Assembly (NCBI GenBank): GCA_030824835.1
Contig: JAPJRA010000204.1
Coordinates: 1 to 6,681 of the forward strand
Source of the DNA: Geminicoccaceae bacterium
GTDB taxonomy: Bacteria > Pseudomonadota > Alphaproteobacteria > Geminicoccales > Geminicoccaceae
Reading direction: 5' to 3'
Length of the DNA: 6,681 nt
Positions within the stretch are counted from its first letter, which is position 1. Every line of letters starts with the position of its first letter. Positions 1 to 6,149 of this stretch are shown one piece after another. The position numbers were made by a program, and so were the translations under genes. The notes beneath the pieces are model-generated. The model was not told where the DNA came from. It was given only the letters and a program-made list of their open reading frames with translations, and did no database searches.

Positions 1-1005
1 CAGCATGGCCAGGCGGCTGCTGTCCCAGCCCACCACCGCACGGCGTGGCGTGGCTAGGCCGCTGGCAGCGACCAGGGCCTGGATCTCGACCAGCAGCGGC
101 CGCGTCCCTTCCATGCCGGCGAAAACGGCGGCGCCTGCGACCCCGTCCTCGCGATCGGCGAGAAACAGGGCCGACGGGTTGGGCACCGGCACGAGGCCGG
201 CCTCGGCCATCTCGAACACGCCGATCTCGTTGGCGGGGCCGAAACGGTTCTTCACTGCGCGCAGGATCCGGAACTGGTGGCCCCGGTCGCCTTCGAAGTA
301 GAGCACGGCGTCGACCATGTGCTCGAGCACGCGCGGCCCGGCGATCTGGCCATCCTTGGTGACGTGGCCAATCAGCAGCACGGCGCTGCCGCGCTGCTTG
401 GCGAAGTGGATGAGGGCCTGGGCCGCGGCGCGCAGCTGCGAGACCGTGCCGGGCGCCTGCTCGAGCCCATCAACCCACATGGTCTGGATCGAATCGACGA
501 TCACGAGCGCCGGCGCCTTGGGATGGTCGACCGTGGCCAGAATGTCGCCCACGGAAGTCGCACTGGCCAGCCGGACCGGCTCGCCGCTCAGGCCGAGGCG
601 CAATGCCCGCAGGCGGATCTGATCAATCGATTCCTCGCCGCTGACATAGACGACCTCGCGGCCCTGAGCCGCGATCGCGGCCGCAGCCTGCAACATCAGC
701 GTGCTCTTGCCGATGCCGGGATCGCCGCCGATCAGCAGCGCCGCACCGGGAACGATGCCGCCGCCGAGCACCCGGTCGAGCTCGTCGATGCCGCTGGGCA
801 GACGGGGCGGCGGCGCCGAGGCGCCGGCCAGTGGCATCAGCTCCAGGCGACGCCCTTGCTTCCTGCCGCCGGCGGCCGCAGCCGGGCTTGCGGTCGCCTC
901 CTCGACGATGCTGTTCCAAGCCCCGCAATCCTCACAGCGACCGGCCCATTTCGGATGAGCAGCACCACAGCTCTGGCAGACGAAGGATCGTTGGGGCTTG
1001 GCCAT
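1..1005 (-). CDS. radA: DNA repair protein RadA/Sms, C-terminal part cut off by the window edge
   Basis: RadA is a RecA-related hexameric ATPase of the cytoplasm that drives branch migration of recombination intermediates and helps repair stalled or broken forks. I translated 335 codons from the ATG at 1005-1003 and the frame stays open to base 1. Visible in order are an N-terminal zinc finger with Cys10, Cys13, Cys24 and Cys27, a Walker A motif GGDPGIGKS at about 93-101, a Walker B stretch ending in VIVDS, and the RadA-specific KNRFG motif at 252-256. E. coli RadA is about 460 residues, so roughly the last 120 residues (the Lon-protease-like domain) are mostly outside the window. The gene is last in the leftward block, 69 bp after the mlaF stop, with only a weak ribosome site (GCGAG). 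The zinc finger and KNRFG separate it from RecA and DnaB. Identity is near certain. Confidence 0.97.
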   Translation of the reverse strand, partial: MAKPQRSFVCQSCGAAHPKWAGRCEDCGAWNSIVEEATASPAAAAGGRKQGRRLELMPLAGASAPPPRLPSGIDELDRVLGGGIVPGAALLIGGDPGIGKSTLMLQAAAAIAAQGREVVYVSGEESIDQIRLRALRLGLSGEPVRLASATSVGDILATVDHPKAPALVIVDSIQTMWVDGLEQAPGTVSQLRAAAQALIHFAKQRGSAVLLIGHVTKDGQIAGPRVLEHMVDAVLYFEGDRGHQFRILRAVKNRFGPANEIGVFEMAEAGLVPVPNPSALFLADREDGVAGAAVFAGMEGTRPLLVEIQALVAASGLATPRRAVVGWDSSRLAML

Positions 1006-1074
1006 CGGGCTCGCGACGTATCGGCTGGGGCGCTTAAGGTGCGGCGTCGGCCCAGCGAACACAAGGCACGGCGG

Positions 1075-1860
1075 TCACCCCAGAATGGGGCCGGCCCCGA
1101 TCTTGATCGGTCCTTCGGCGCGGCCATGGATGAACTGGTCGACGAAGGCGCTGCCGCTGTCGTCGATGGTGCCGACCGGACCCTGCCACACGATCTTCCC
1201 GCCGTAGAGCATGGCGACCCGGTCCGCGATCCTGCGTACGCTTGCCATGTCGTGGGTGATCGACAGTGCCGTGGCCCCCAGCTGCTTGACGCACCGCACG
1301 ATCAGCTCGTTGATCACATCGGCCATGATCGGGTCGAGGCCGGTGGTCGGCTCGTCGAAAAACAGAATCTCGGGCTCGTGGGCGATCGCCCGGGCCAGGC
1401 CCACCCTTTTTTGCATGCCACCGGAGAGTTCGGCGGGCATCAGCATGGCCACCTCCGGCGGCAGGCCGACGAGGCCCAGGGTCTCTATCGCCTTGGCCTG
1501 GGCACGCTGCCGATCGATGCGGTTGGTGGCGAGCAGACCGAAAGCCACGTTCTCCCATACCGGCAGGCTGTCGAACAGCGCACCGCCCTGGAAGAGCATG
1601 CCGAACTTGCGCCGCAACTCGTCGAGCGTGGTACGATCAGCGCCGACCACCTCGACGCCGTCGACCTTGATCGAGCCGCTGTCCGGCGTCATCAGACCGA
1701 GCACGCACTTGATGAGCACCGACTTGCCAGTGCCGGAGCCGCCGATCACCACCAGGGACTGGCCGGCCGGCAGGTCCAGATCGACGCCCTGCAGCACCTT
1801 CTTGGTGCCGAAGCTTTTGGTCAGGGCACGGATGACGATCTTGGGGGCGGGCTCGCTCAT
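1075..1860 (-). CDS. mlaF: ABC transporter ATP-binding protein of the Mla/MCE phospholipid transport system (MlaF family)
   Basis: This is the cytoplasmic ATPase that powers the MlaE permease, which moves phospholipids between inner and outer membranes in Gram-negative bacteria. The 261-residue protein has every ABC element: Walker A GGSGTGKS at 40-47, Q-loop Gln91, signature LSGGMQKR at 145-152, Walker B LFFDEPTTGLDP at 166-177 and the switch His203. The segment FQGGALFDSLPVWENV just after the Q-loop is typical of the MlaF/Ttg2A branch. Its length matches the family, usually about 260-270. The ATG overlaps the mlaE stop in an ATGA, and there is no good Shine-Dalgarno, which points to translational coupling with mlaE. 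No mlaD (MCE-domain substrate-binding protein) follows; radA comes next. The family is certain. The direction and exact lipid cargo cannot be read from sequence. Confidence 0.95.
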   Translation of the reverse strand: MSEPAPKIVIRALTKSFGTKKVLQGVDLDLPAGQSLVVIGGSGTGKSVLIKCVLGLMTPDSGSIKVDGVEVVGADRTTLDELRRKFGMLFQGGALFDSLPVWENVAFGLLATNRIDRQRAQAKAIETLGLVGLPPEVAMLMPAELSGGMQKRVGLARAIAHEPEILFFDEPTTGLDPIMADVINELIVRCVKQLGATALSITHDMASVRRIADRVAMLYGGKIVWQGPVGTIDDSGSAFVDQFIHGRAEGPIKIGAGPILG

Positions 1861-2696
1861 CGGCTGAAGAACAGCTCAGTGACGACATAATTCGCGGTGA
1901 GGATCAGAATCGATGCGGTGACCACGGCCTTGGTCGTGGCGGCACCGACCCCTTGGGCCCCACCCTTGGAATGGTAGCCTTGATAGCAGCCCATCAACGC
2001 GACGATGAAGCCGAACACGGCGGCCTTGACGAGGCCGGAGACCACGTCCTGCGTCTCGAGATATTGGAGTGTGTGGTTGATGTACTCGATGGGCGCGAAG
2101 CCCAGCTTGTAGACGCTGACGAGGAACCCGCCCATGACGCCGATCACGTCCGCCACCAGCACGAGCAGCGGCAGCATGAGCAGGCCCGCCAGCAGCCGAG
2201 GAAACACCAGGTAGCGCAAGGGGTCGGTCGAAAGCGTGGTCAGCGCGTCGATCTGCTCGGTCACGCGCATCGTGCCGAGCTCGGCGGCGATCGATGCCCC
2301 TACCCGGCCCGCCACCATCAGGCCGGCCAGCACCGGCCCGAGCTCGCGGGTCATCGACAGGACGACGATGGTCGGGATGGCGCTGGAGGCCTCGAAACGC
2401 GAGAACCCAGTATAGCTCTGCAGCGCCAGCACCATGCCAGTGAAAATGGCAGTGAGGCCGACCACGGGCAGCGAGTAGAAGCCGATGTCGAGCATCTGGC
2501 GCACGACCTGCCGCGGGTAGAACGGGCCGCGGAGGCCGCCCGCGATTGCCTGCACCGCGAACAGCAGCAGCTCGCCCACGGCTTCGGACACTGACAGGGT
2601 GGCGCGCCCGACGGCGGCGAAGGGGTTCATGCCAGGAATGGGTCCAATCGGGGGCAGGCGGAAGCGCCATGGGACCGACGGGAATTCCCGCGGCAC
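1857..2696 (-). CDS. mlaE: ABC transporter permease of the Mla/MCE phospholipid transport system (MlaE family)
   Basis: This is the inner-membrane permease that pairs with MlaF and receives or delivers phospholipid through an MCE-domain partner. The 279-residue reading contains the MlaE-family hallmarks: an interfacial N-terminal helix region, a first long hydrophobic segment at about 71-93, the RELGPV motif at 117-122, and the conserved GRVGASIAAELGTMRVTEQ stretch beginning at 130 and followed by IDAL, which forms the coupling helix contacting the ATPase. Further hydrophobic segments run to the C-terminus, about five membrane spans in all. The start is uncertain. The GTG at 2696 has an AGGG seven bases upstream. 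An in-frame ATG at 2630, giving 257 residues starting MNPFAAVGR, fits the usual family length better but lacks a clear ribosome site. The stop overlaps the mlaF start by 4 bp, so the two form one transport unit. Confidence 0.93.
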   Translation of the reverse strand: MPREFPSVPWRFRLPPIGPIPGMNPFAAVGRATLSVSEAVGELLLFAVQAIAGGLRGPFYPRQVVRQMLDIGFYSLPVVGLTAIFTGMVLALQSYTGFSRFEASSAIPTIVVLSMTRELGPVLAGLMVAGRVGASIAAELGTMRVTEQIDALTTLSTDPLRYLVFPRLLAGLLMLPLLVLVADVIGVMGGFLVSVYKLGFAPIEYINHTLQYLETQDVVSGLVKAAVFGFIVALMGCYQGYHSKGGAQGVGAATTKAVVTASILILTANYVVTELFFSR

Positions 2697-2703
2697 GCAC
2701 GCG

Positions 2704-2707
2704 CCCT
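2704..2707 (-). promoter_or_regulatory. Candidate ribosome binding site for the long mlaE start
   Basis: On the minus strand AGGG lies seven bases before the GTG at 2696. It supports the 279-residue reading of mlaE. The alternative ATG at 2630 is preceded by CATTCCTGGC, which has no purine-rich site. The motif is only four bases long, so it does not settle the choice. Confidence 0.4.
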
Positions 2708-2737
2708 AGCCGAGCCGATCCGGTAGGTCAACCGCGA

Positions 2738-2754
2738 CCCGGCACGATGCCGGG
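2738..2754. terminator. Perfect GC-rich hairpin directly after dnaB, possible weak terminator or mRNA end
   Basis: CCCGGCA and TGCCGGG form a perfect 7-bp stem around a 3-base loop, starting one base beyond the dnaB stop codon (2756-2758). On the transcribed minus strand no run of T follows (the next bases are TCGCGGTTGACC), so a classical intrinsic terminator is unlikely. It may stabilise the dnaB 3' end or attenuate read-through into mlaE. Confidence 0.4.
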
Positions 2755-2755
2755 G

Positions 2756-4243
2756 TCATTCATAGAGATGCTCGGGATAATCGCCGGGCTCCAGATCGTT
2801 GAACTGCCCGTAATTGGCGTCGAACTGCACCTGAATGTTGCCGATCGGCCCATGCCGCTGCTTGGCGATGATCACCTCGGCCTTGTTGTGCACCGCCTGG
2901 CAGCGCTGGAACCAGTCCTGATAGCGCAGATCGAACTTGTCCTTGCCCTCGCCCTCGCGCTGGGTCGGGATCGCACGCGACAGGTAGTACTCCTCGCGGA
3001 AGACGAACATGACCACGTCTGCGTCCTGCTCGATCGAGCCGGACTCGCGCAAGTCCGACAGCATCGGCCGCTTGTCCTCGCGCGATTCGACGGCCCGGGA
3101 GAGCTGCGAGAGTGCCAGCACCGGCACGTTCAGCTCCTTGGCCATGGCCTTGAGGCCCTGCGTGATCTCGGTGATCTCCTGGACACGGTTGGTCTGGCTG
3201 TTCTGACCGGAGCCGCGCAGGAGCTGGAGGTAATCCACCACCAGCAGATGCAGCCCGTGCGTGCGCTGCAGCCGCCGTGCACGGGTTCGCAGGGCGCCGA
3301 TCGACAATGCGGGCGTGTCGTCGATGAACAGCGGCATGGCGCCGAGCTCCTGGCTCGCCTGCACCAGCTTCGGCCATTCCTCCTCGCTGATGTCGCCGCG
3401 CCGCAGCCGATCCGATTCGATCCTGCCCTTGCCGGACAAGAGTCGGGTCGCCAGCTGCTCGGCCGACATCTCGAGCGAGAAGACGCCGACGACGAAGTTG
3501 CGGTACTTGGCGCTGCCGGATTCGTCGTGCACGTTCTGCGCGGCGGCGGCGTTGGCGGCGATCGTCACCGCCATGGCGGTCTTGCCCATGCTCGGCCGGC
3601 CAGCCAGGATCACGAGATCGGACGGCTGCAGACCGCCCAGTTTCTGATCAAGGCCGGTGAGCTTGGTCGGCACGCCGGAGACCTTGCCGACCTTGTGCCA
3701 GGCGCTCTCGATATGGCGGATCGCCGCCGACAGCACCTGCGGGAACGGCTGGAACTCGCCCCTGGATTCGCCCTCCTGGGCCAGCGCGAACAGGTCACGC
3801 TCGGCGGTCTCGATCTGCTCGCGGCCGCTCTCGGGCAGCACCCGGTCGTAGGCGCGGTTGACGACGTCCTCGCCGACCTTGATCAGCCCGCGCTTCAGGG
3901 CGAGGTCGTGCACGAGCTGGCCGTATTCGGCGGCGTTGATGATCGTCTCGGCGGCATGCGCAAGCCGGCTGAGATAGCGGGCACCGTCGAGCTCGCGGAG
4001 TGCCTCGTCCTCCTCGAACAGCAGCTTCAGGGTGACCGGGTCGGCGACCTGGCCGCGACCGATTCGTTGGGCGCAGCATTCGTAGATCCGCCCATGCACC
4101 GGCTCGAAGAAATGCGCCGGGCGCAGCAGCTCGCTCACCCGGTGGTAGGCCTCGTTGTTGACCAGGATGGCGCCCAGCAGCGCCTGCTCGGCTTCGATAT
4201 TGTGCGGCTGAACGCGGAAGGTGCCGGCTTCGTCGTCTGCCAC
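2756..4243 (-). CDS. dnaB: Replicative DNA helicase DnaB
   Basis: DnaB is the ring-shaped hexameric helicase that unwinds DNA at the replication fork and recruits primase. The 495-residue protein begins with the typical DnaB N-terminal domain (PHNIEAEQALLGAIL near residue 12) and carries the RecA-like ATPase domain with Walker A GRPSMGKT at 215-222, the SLEMSAEQLATRLLS motif, Walker B LLVVDYLQLL with Asp337, and the C-terminal RESGSIEQDADVVMFVFREE segment with the arginine finger region. Length fits the family (about 470-500). I chose the GTG at 4243 because GAGGAG lies eight bases upstream. The frame stays open to 4339, but those extra 32 residues do not resemble DnaB. No intein or insertion is seen. 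The gene follows a DUF2336 gene by 175 bp and precedes mlaE by 59 bp. No alr or rplI gene, frequent neighbours in other alphaproteobacteria, is adjacent. Confidence 0.98.
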   Translation of the reverse strand: MADDEAGTFRVQPHNIEAEQALLGAILVNNEAYHRVSELLRPAHFFEPVHGRIYECCAQRIGRGQVADPVTLKLLFEEDEALRELDGARYLSRLAHAAETIINAAEYGQLVHDLALKRGLIKVGEDVVNRAYDRVLPESGREQIETAERDLFALAQEGESRGEFQPFPQVLSAAIRHIESAWHKVGKVSGVPTKLTGLDQKLGGLQPSDLVILAGRPSMGKTAMAVTIAANAAAAQNVHDESGSAKYRNFVVGVFSLEMSAEQLATRLLSGKGRIESDRLRRGDISEEEWPKLVQASQELGAMPLFIDDTPALSIGALRTRARRLQRTHGLHLLVVDYLQLLRGSGQNSQTNRVQEITEITQGLKAMAKELNVPVLALSQLSRAVESREDKRPMLSDLRESGSIEQDADVVMFVFREEYYLSRAIPTQREGEGKDKFDLRYQDWFQRCQAVHNKAEVIIAKQRHGPIGNIQVQFDANYGQFNDLEPGDYPEHLYE

Positions 4244-4251
4244 GGCTGCCA

Positions 4252-4257
4252 CTCCTC
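4252..4257 (-). promoter_or_regulatory. Strong ribosome binding site that fixes the dnaB start
   Basis: GAGGAG on the minus strand lies eight bases before the GTG at 4243-4241. A second in-frame GTG at 4252-4250 overlaps the last base of this site and so cannot be served by it. The site therefore selects the downstream GTG. Confidence 0.7.
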
Positions 4258-4305
4258 GGTGCTGCACACGGTTACGGCCGCAGCTTGTAGCACGCTGCAG
4301 CCGGC

Positions 4306-4373
4306 TGTGGAGGCATGCAGCTCTCCTGTCTGTGGACAAGCCTGGGGATCGGTGGCGCAGAACCTGTGGAGTG
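4306..4373 (+). promoter_or_regulatory. Cluster of DnaA-box-like motifs in the dnaB leader region
   Basis: The gene-free stretch 4244-4418 holds three same-direction TGTGGA motifs, at 4306, 4331 and 4365. The middle one, TGTGGACAA (4331-4339), differs from the DnaA box TGTGGATAA at one base. The outer two (TGTGGAGGC and TGTGGAGTG) keep only the core. A further half-like TGGGGATCG lies at 4343. They sit 60 to 130 bases upstream of the dnaB start, where they could bind DnaA and modulate transcription. Binding is inference. I found no convincing -35/-10 pair in the same stretch. Confidence 0.35.
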
Positions 4374-4388
4374 ACGCTGGAGCAATCA

Positions 4389-4403
4389 GTCCCCGGCGGG
4401 GAC
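4389..4403. terminator. Short GC hairpin after the DUF2336 gene, possible weak terminator
   Basis: GTCCCC and GGGGAC make a perfect 6-bp stem with a GGC/GCC loop, 15 bases downstream of the DUF2336 stop on the minus strand. The bases that follow are TGATTGCTCC, with no T-run. It resembles the U-less hairpin behind dnaB and could mark the end of the DUF2336 message ahead of a separate dnaB promoter. Confidence 0.35.
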
Positions 4404-4418
4404 GGTGGTCATCGACCT

Positions 4419-5573
4419 TCACTTGCCCATCAGCAGTCGCAACTTGGCCTCGTCATGGCGGAGCCGGTCGTACTGCACCTGCAAAAAGCGGATGCTCTCC
4501 AGGCTGTACCCGCTGCCGGCCCTTGCACCCATCGCGTCCTCGGCGATTTCCATGGCCATGCGCAGGGTGAGGTAATGCGGCGTGGCGAGGCCGGCGGCGA
4601 TGCACAGGGCAGCCAGATGCCGCCGATCCGCATGATAGAGCAGCTGTCGCGCCTGGTTGATCTCCAGACGGGCGTGCAGTGCCAGACCGATCTCGAGACT
4701 CGCGATCTCGCCGTCACGCAGGAATCGGAGCAACTGCTCGTGATCGAGCGCCCCGGCCGCCATTTGTCCCATCAGATGATGCTGCAGCTTGCTGTCGGCG
4801 TGAGCCCGCGCCGTGAAGCTGATCGCTGCCCGTTCGCGAACCGCATGCATCAGCGTCCGGGCCTCGTCCGCTGGAAGCTTCCGCTCCTTGATCAGGGCCC
4901 ACTCCAATCGGCTGCCCACGACGCCGATCAGCTGCTCAACGACTTCGTAGGGAAGCTCGGGACGCCGGACCAGCCGCACATGAATCTGGTCATTGCCGGC
5001 GAAGTCCTGCAGCACGCGATGCAGAGTGGTGCGCGAGATCGCGGCACCGGTATTCTCCATCAACCGTTGCACGACCTCCTCGTGACCGCCGGCGACCAGT
5101 GCCTCCGCCACCGTCTCCGACACCCGCTCGCGCCCGGCGACGGCCAGACCATATTGCAGCGCCTGTGTGCGGACGACCTGCAGCAGATCCTCGTCGGTCA
5201 GGACCGGGCTCTGCTCGAGGATCGGCCGGGCGATCTCGATCCGATCCTCTGCCAGACGTCGCGCGACGTGGGGCGGCAACGCGGCACTGCCCGCCACGGT
5301 CGCCGCCAGCGCCTGACGCACCTCCGATGCCAGATCGTGCACGAGAAGCTCGATCAGCGCATCCGCCAGCTCCCGGCCACTGCCCGTGCAGAGCTCGTCG
5401 AACTGGCGGCCGAACTTGGCCGCCACCTTGGCCCGTGCCTCTGGCGACCGGTCTCGTTGCAGCGTCTCGACGTCCGCCACGCCGAGCCGTGCCTCCCGTT
5501 CCTGGTCGATACGGTAGGTCAGCAGCGCCGCCCGCCGCCGTCCGCCCCCTGAGGCCGTCGCCATGTCAACCAT
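4419..5573 (-). CDS. DUF2336 domain-containing alpha-helical repeat protein, function unknown
   Basis: The protein (384 residues from the chosen start) resembles the DUF2336 family, found mostly in Alphaproteobacteria and without an established function. Seen directly are an almost wholly helical composition with no membrane segment or signal peptide, and HEAT-like phrases: a segment reading VRQALAATV, then LAEDRIEIARPILEQSPVLT (near 107-126), which is the most family-typical stretch, then LMENTGAAIS. The C-terminal half continues with helical repeats ending in LRLLMGK. Such repeats usually serve protein binding, so a scaffold or regulatory role is plausible but inferred. Start choice: ATG 5573 has TTGGG seven bases upstream. 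ATG 5609 and TTG 5612 are also open, but their extra codons show low GC at third positions, unlike the gene body. ATG 5564 is a third option. It is co-directional with dnaB 175 bp downstream and divergent from mmcB. Confidence 0.82.
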   Translation of the reverse strand: MVDMATASGGGRRRAALLTYRIDQEREARLGVADVETLQRDRSPEARAKVAAKFGRQFDELCTGSGRELADALIELLVHDLASEVRQALAATVAGSAALPPHVARRLAEDRIEIARPILEQSPVLTDEDLLQVVRTQALQYGLAVAGRERVSETVAEALVAGGHEEVVQRLMENTGAAISRTTLHRVLQDFAGNDQIHVRLVRRPELPYEVVEQLIGVVGSRLEWALIKERKLPADEARTLMHAVRERAAISFTARAHADSKLQHHLMGQMAAGALDHEQLLRFLRDGEIASLEIGLALHARLEINQARQLLYHADRRHLAALCIAAGLATPHYLTLRMAMEIAEDAMGARAGSGYSLESIRFLQVQYDRLRHDEAKLRLLMGK

Positions 5574-5623
5574 TCGCGAACCCAACCGCCGAGATGTAGC
5601 CGGCTGCATCAAGCCCAGCCGTG

Positions 5624-5638
5624 GAACACCCTGGCAAC
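5624..5638 (+). promoter_or_regulatory. Candidate LexA (SOS) box upstream of mmcB
   Basis: The sequence reads GAAC, seven bases, CAAC. The alphaproteobacterial LexA operator is GAAC-N7-GAAC (equivalently GTTC-N7-GTTC), so seven of eight defined positions match. It lies 56 bases before the mmcB ATG, a normal operator position, and mmcB of Caulobacter is known to be LexA-controlled. The divergent DUF2336 start is also nearby, so either gene could be affected. Binding is inference. Confidence 0.45.
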
Positions 5639-5652
5639 ATGGCTCGCGTCGG

Positions 5653-5667
5653 GTTAAGGATGGGTTG
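5653..5667 (+). promoter_or_regulatory. Second degenerate LexA-like (or CtrA-like) direct repeat
   Basis: GTTA, seven bases, GTTG matches GTTC-N7-GTTC at six of eight positions and has the correct spacing. Offset by one base, the same stretch reads TTAA-N7-TTGC, which matches the CtrA box TTAA-N7-TTAA at six of eight. Either reading is weak alone. The position between the first LexA-like box and the mmcB start is what makes it worth recording. Confidence 0.22.
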
Positions 5668-5693
5668 CACGCTGTCCAACGGCATACCCGACG

Positions 5694-6134
5694 ATGACCT
5701 CACCGGCCGCTGCCGAGATCCTGCGCGGGACCATGCGCCTTCTGCTCGACCTCGATCTGACCGCCCTGCCCGAGTTCACGCTCGGCTCCGGGCGTCGGCT
5801 GGACCTGATGGCGCTCGGCCGTGACGGCAAGCTGGTGGCGATCGAGGTCAAGTCCTGCCGCACGGATTTTCAGACGGACCGGAAATGGCCGGACTATCTC
5901 GAGTTCGCCGACCAATTCTATTTCGCCGTCGGGCCTGACTTCCCGCACGACATCCTGCCGCACGACGAAGGCCTGATCATCGCCGACCGCTATGCCGCGA
6001 GCCTGATCCGACCATCGCGTACCCGCCCGGTCGCGCCTGCGCGCCGCCGCGCCCTTCTGCTGCGCTTCGCGCGTACCGCGTCGCTGCGGCTCCAGGGGCA
6101 GGCCGATCCGGAGGCCGGGCCTGAGGCCGCGTGA
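5694..6134 (+). CDS. mmcB: MmcB family DNA repair protein (PD-(D/E)XK nuclease fold)
   Basis: MmcB proteins are small cytoplasmic DNA repair factors of Alphaproteobacteria. The Caulobacter member is SOS-induced and contributes to mitomycin C resistance. The 146-residue product shows a PD-(D/E)XK-like core with Glu27, Asp37 (in RRLDLMALG) and the Glu51-Val-Lys53 pair (in IEVKS), followed by family-typical DRKWPDYLEFADQFYFAV, DFPHDILP and GLIIADRYAA. It ends with LLLRFARTASLRLQGQADPE, the usual MmcB tail. The full set of candidate catalytic residues is present, so it may be an active nuclease. The N-terminus before the core looks shorter than in many relatives. The ATG at 5694 has no clear ribosome site. 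ATG 5733 would give 133 residues and still keep Glu27. A LexA-like box lies upstream, and the gene converges on nudC with 12 bp between the stops. Confidence 0.9.
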   Translation: MTSPAAAEILRGTMRLLLDLDLTALPEFTLGSGRRLDLMALGRDGKLVAIEVKSCRTDFQTDRKWPDYLEFADQFYFAVGPDFPHDILPHDEGLIIADRYAASLIRPSRTRPVAPARRRALLLRFARTASLRLQGQADPEAGPEAA

Positions 6135-6149
6135 GCCATCACGGGCTCA
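6132..6149. terminator. Palindrome joining the stop codons of mmcB and nudC
   Basis: TGAGCC (6132-6137) and GGCTCA (6144-6149) are perfect inverted repeats around a 6-base spacer. The left arm starts with the mmcB TGA and the right arm ends with the nudC stop read on the minus strand. A 6-bp hairpin could form in either transcript. There is no T-run on either side, so it is at best a weak two-way terminator. Confidence 0.35.

Noticed and set aside
277..1890. Open frame of 537 codons on the plus strand
   Set aside because: It lies antisense to radA and mlaF, both of which show full family motifs. Long antisense frames are expected in GC-rich DNA, and the product (rich in His, Arg, Gln and Asp) shows no recognisable domain.
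4298..4307. Perfect 10-bp palindrome CAGCCGGCTG in the dnaB leader
   Set aside because: It is a short GC palindrome with no loop or flanking pattern and is common by chance in such DNA. It was kept out of the operator list.
4244..4339. Upstream extension of dnaB by 32 residues
   Set aside because: The extra residues are Arg/Cys-rich and unlike the DnaB N-terminus, and a good ribosome site points to the GTG at 4243.
2546..4570. Open frame of 674 codons on the plus strand
   Set aside because: It is antisense to almost all of dnaB and parts of its neighbours. The product has no recognisable motif, and the dnaB reading accounts for the whole stretch.
4221..5552. Open frame of 443 codons on the plus strand
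   Set aside because: It is antisense to the DUF2336 gene and crosses the dnaB start region. No motif or ribosome site supports it.
5665..5690. sigma70-like promoter pairs in the mmcB upstream region (for example TTGCAC on plus, TTGGAC-N17-TAACCC on minus)
   Set aside because: The -35 elements have no acceptable -10 partner at 16-18 bases, or match the consensus at only half of the positions.
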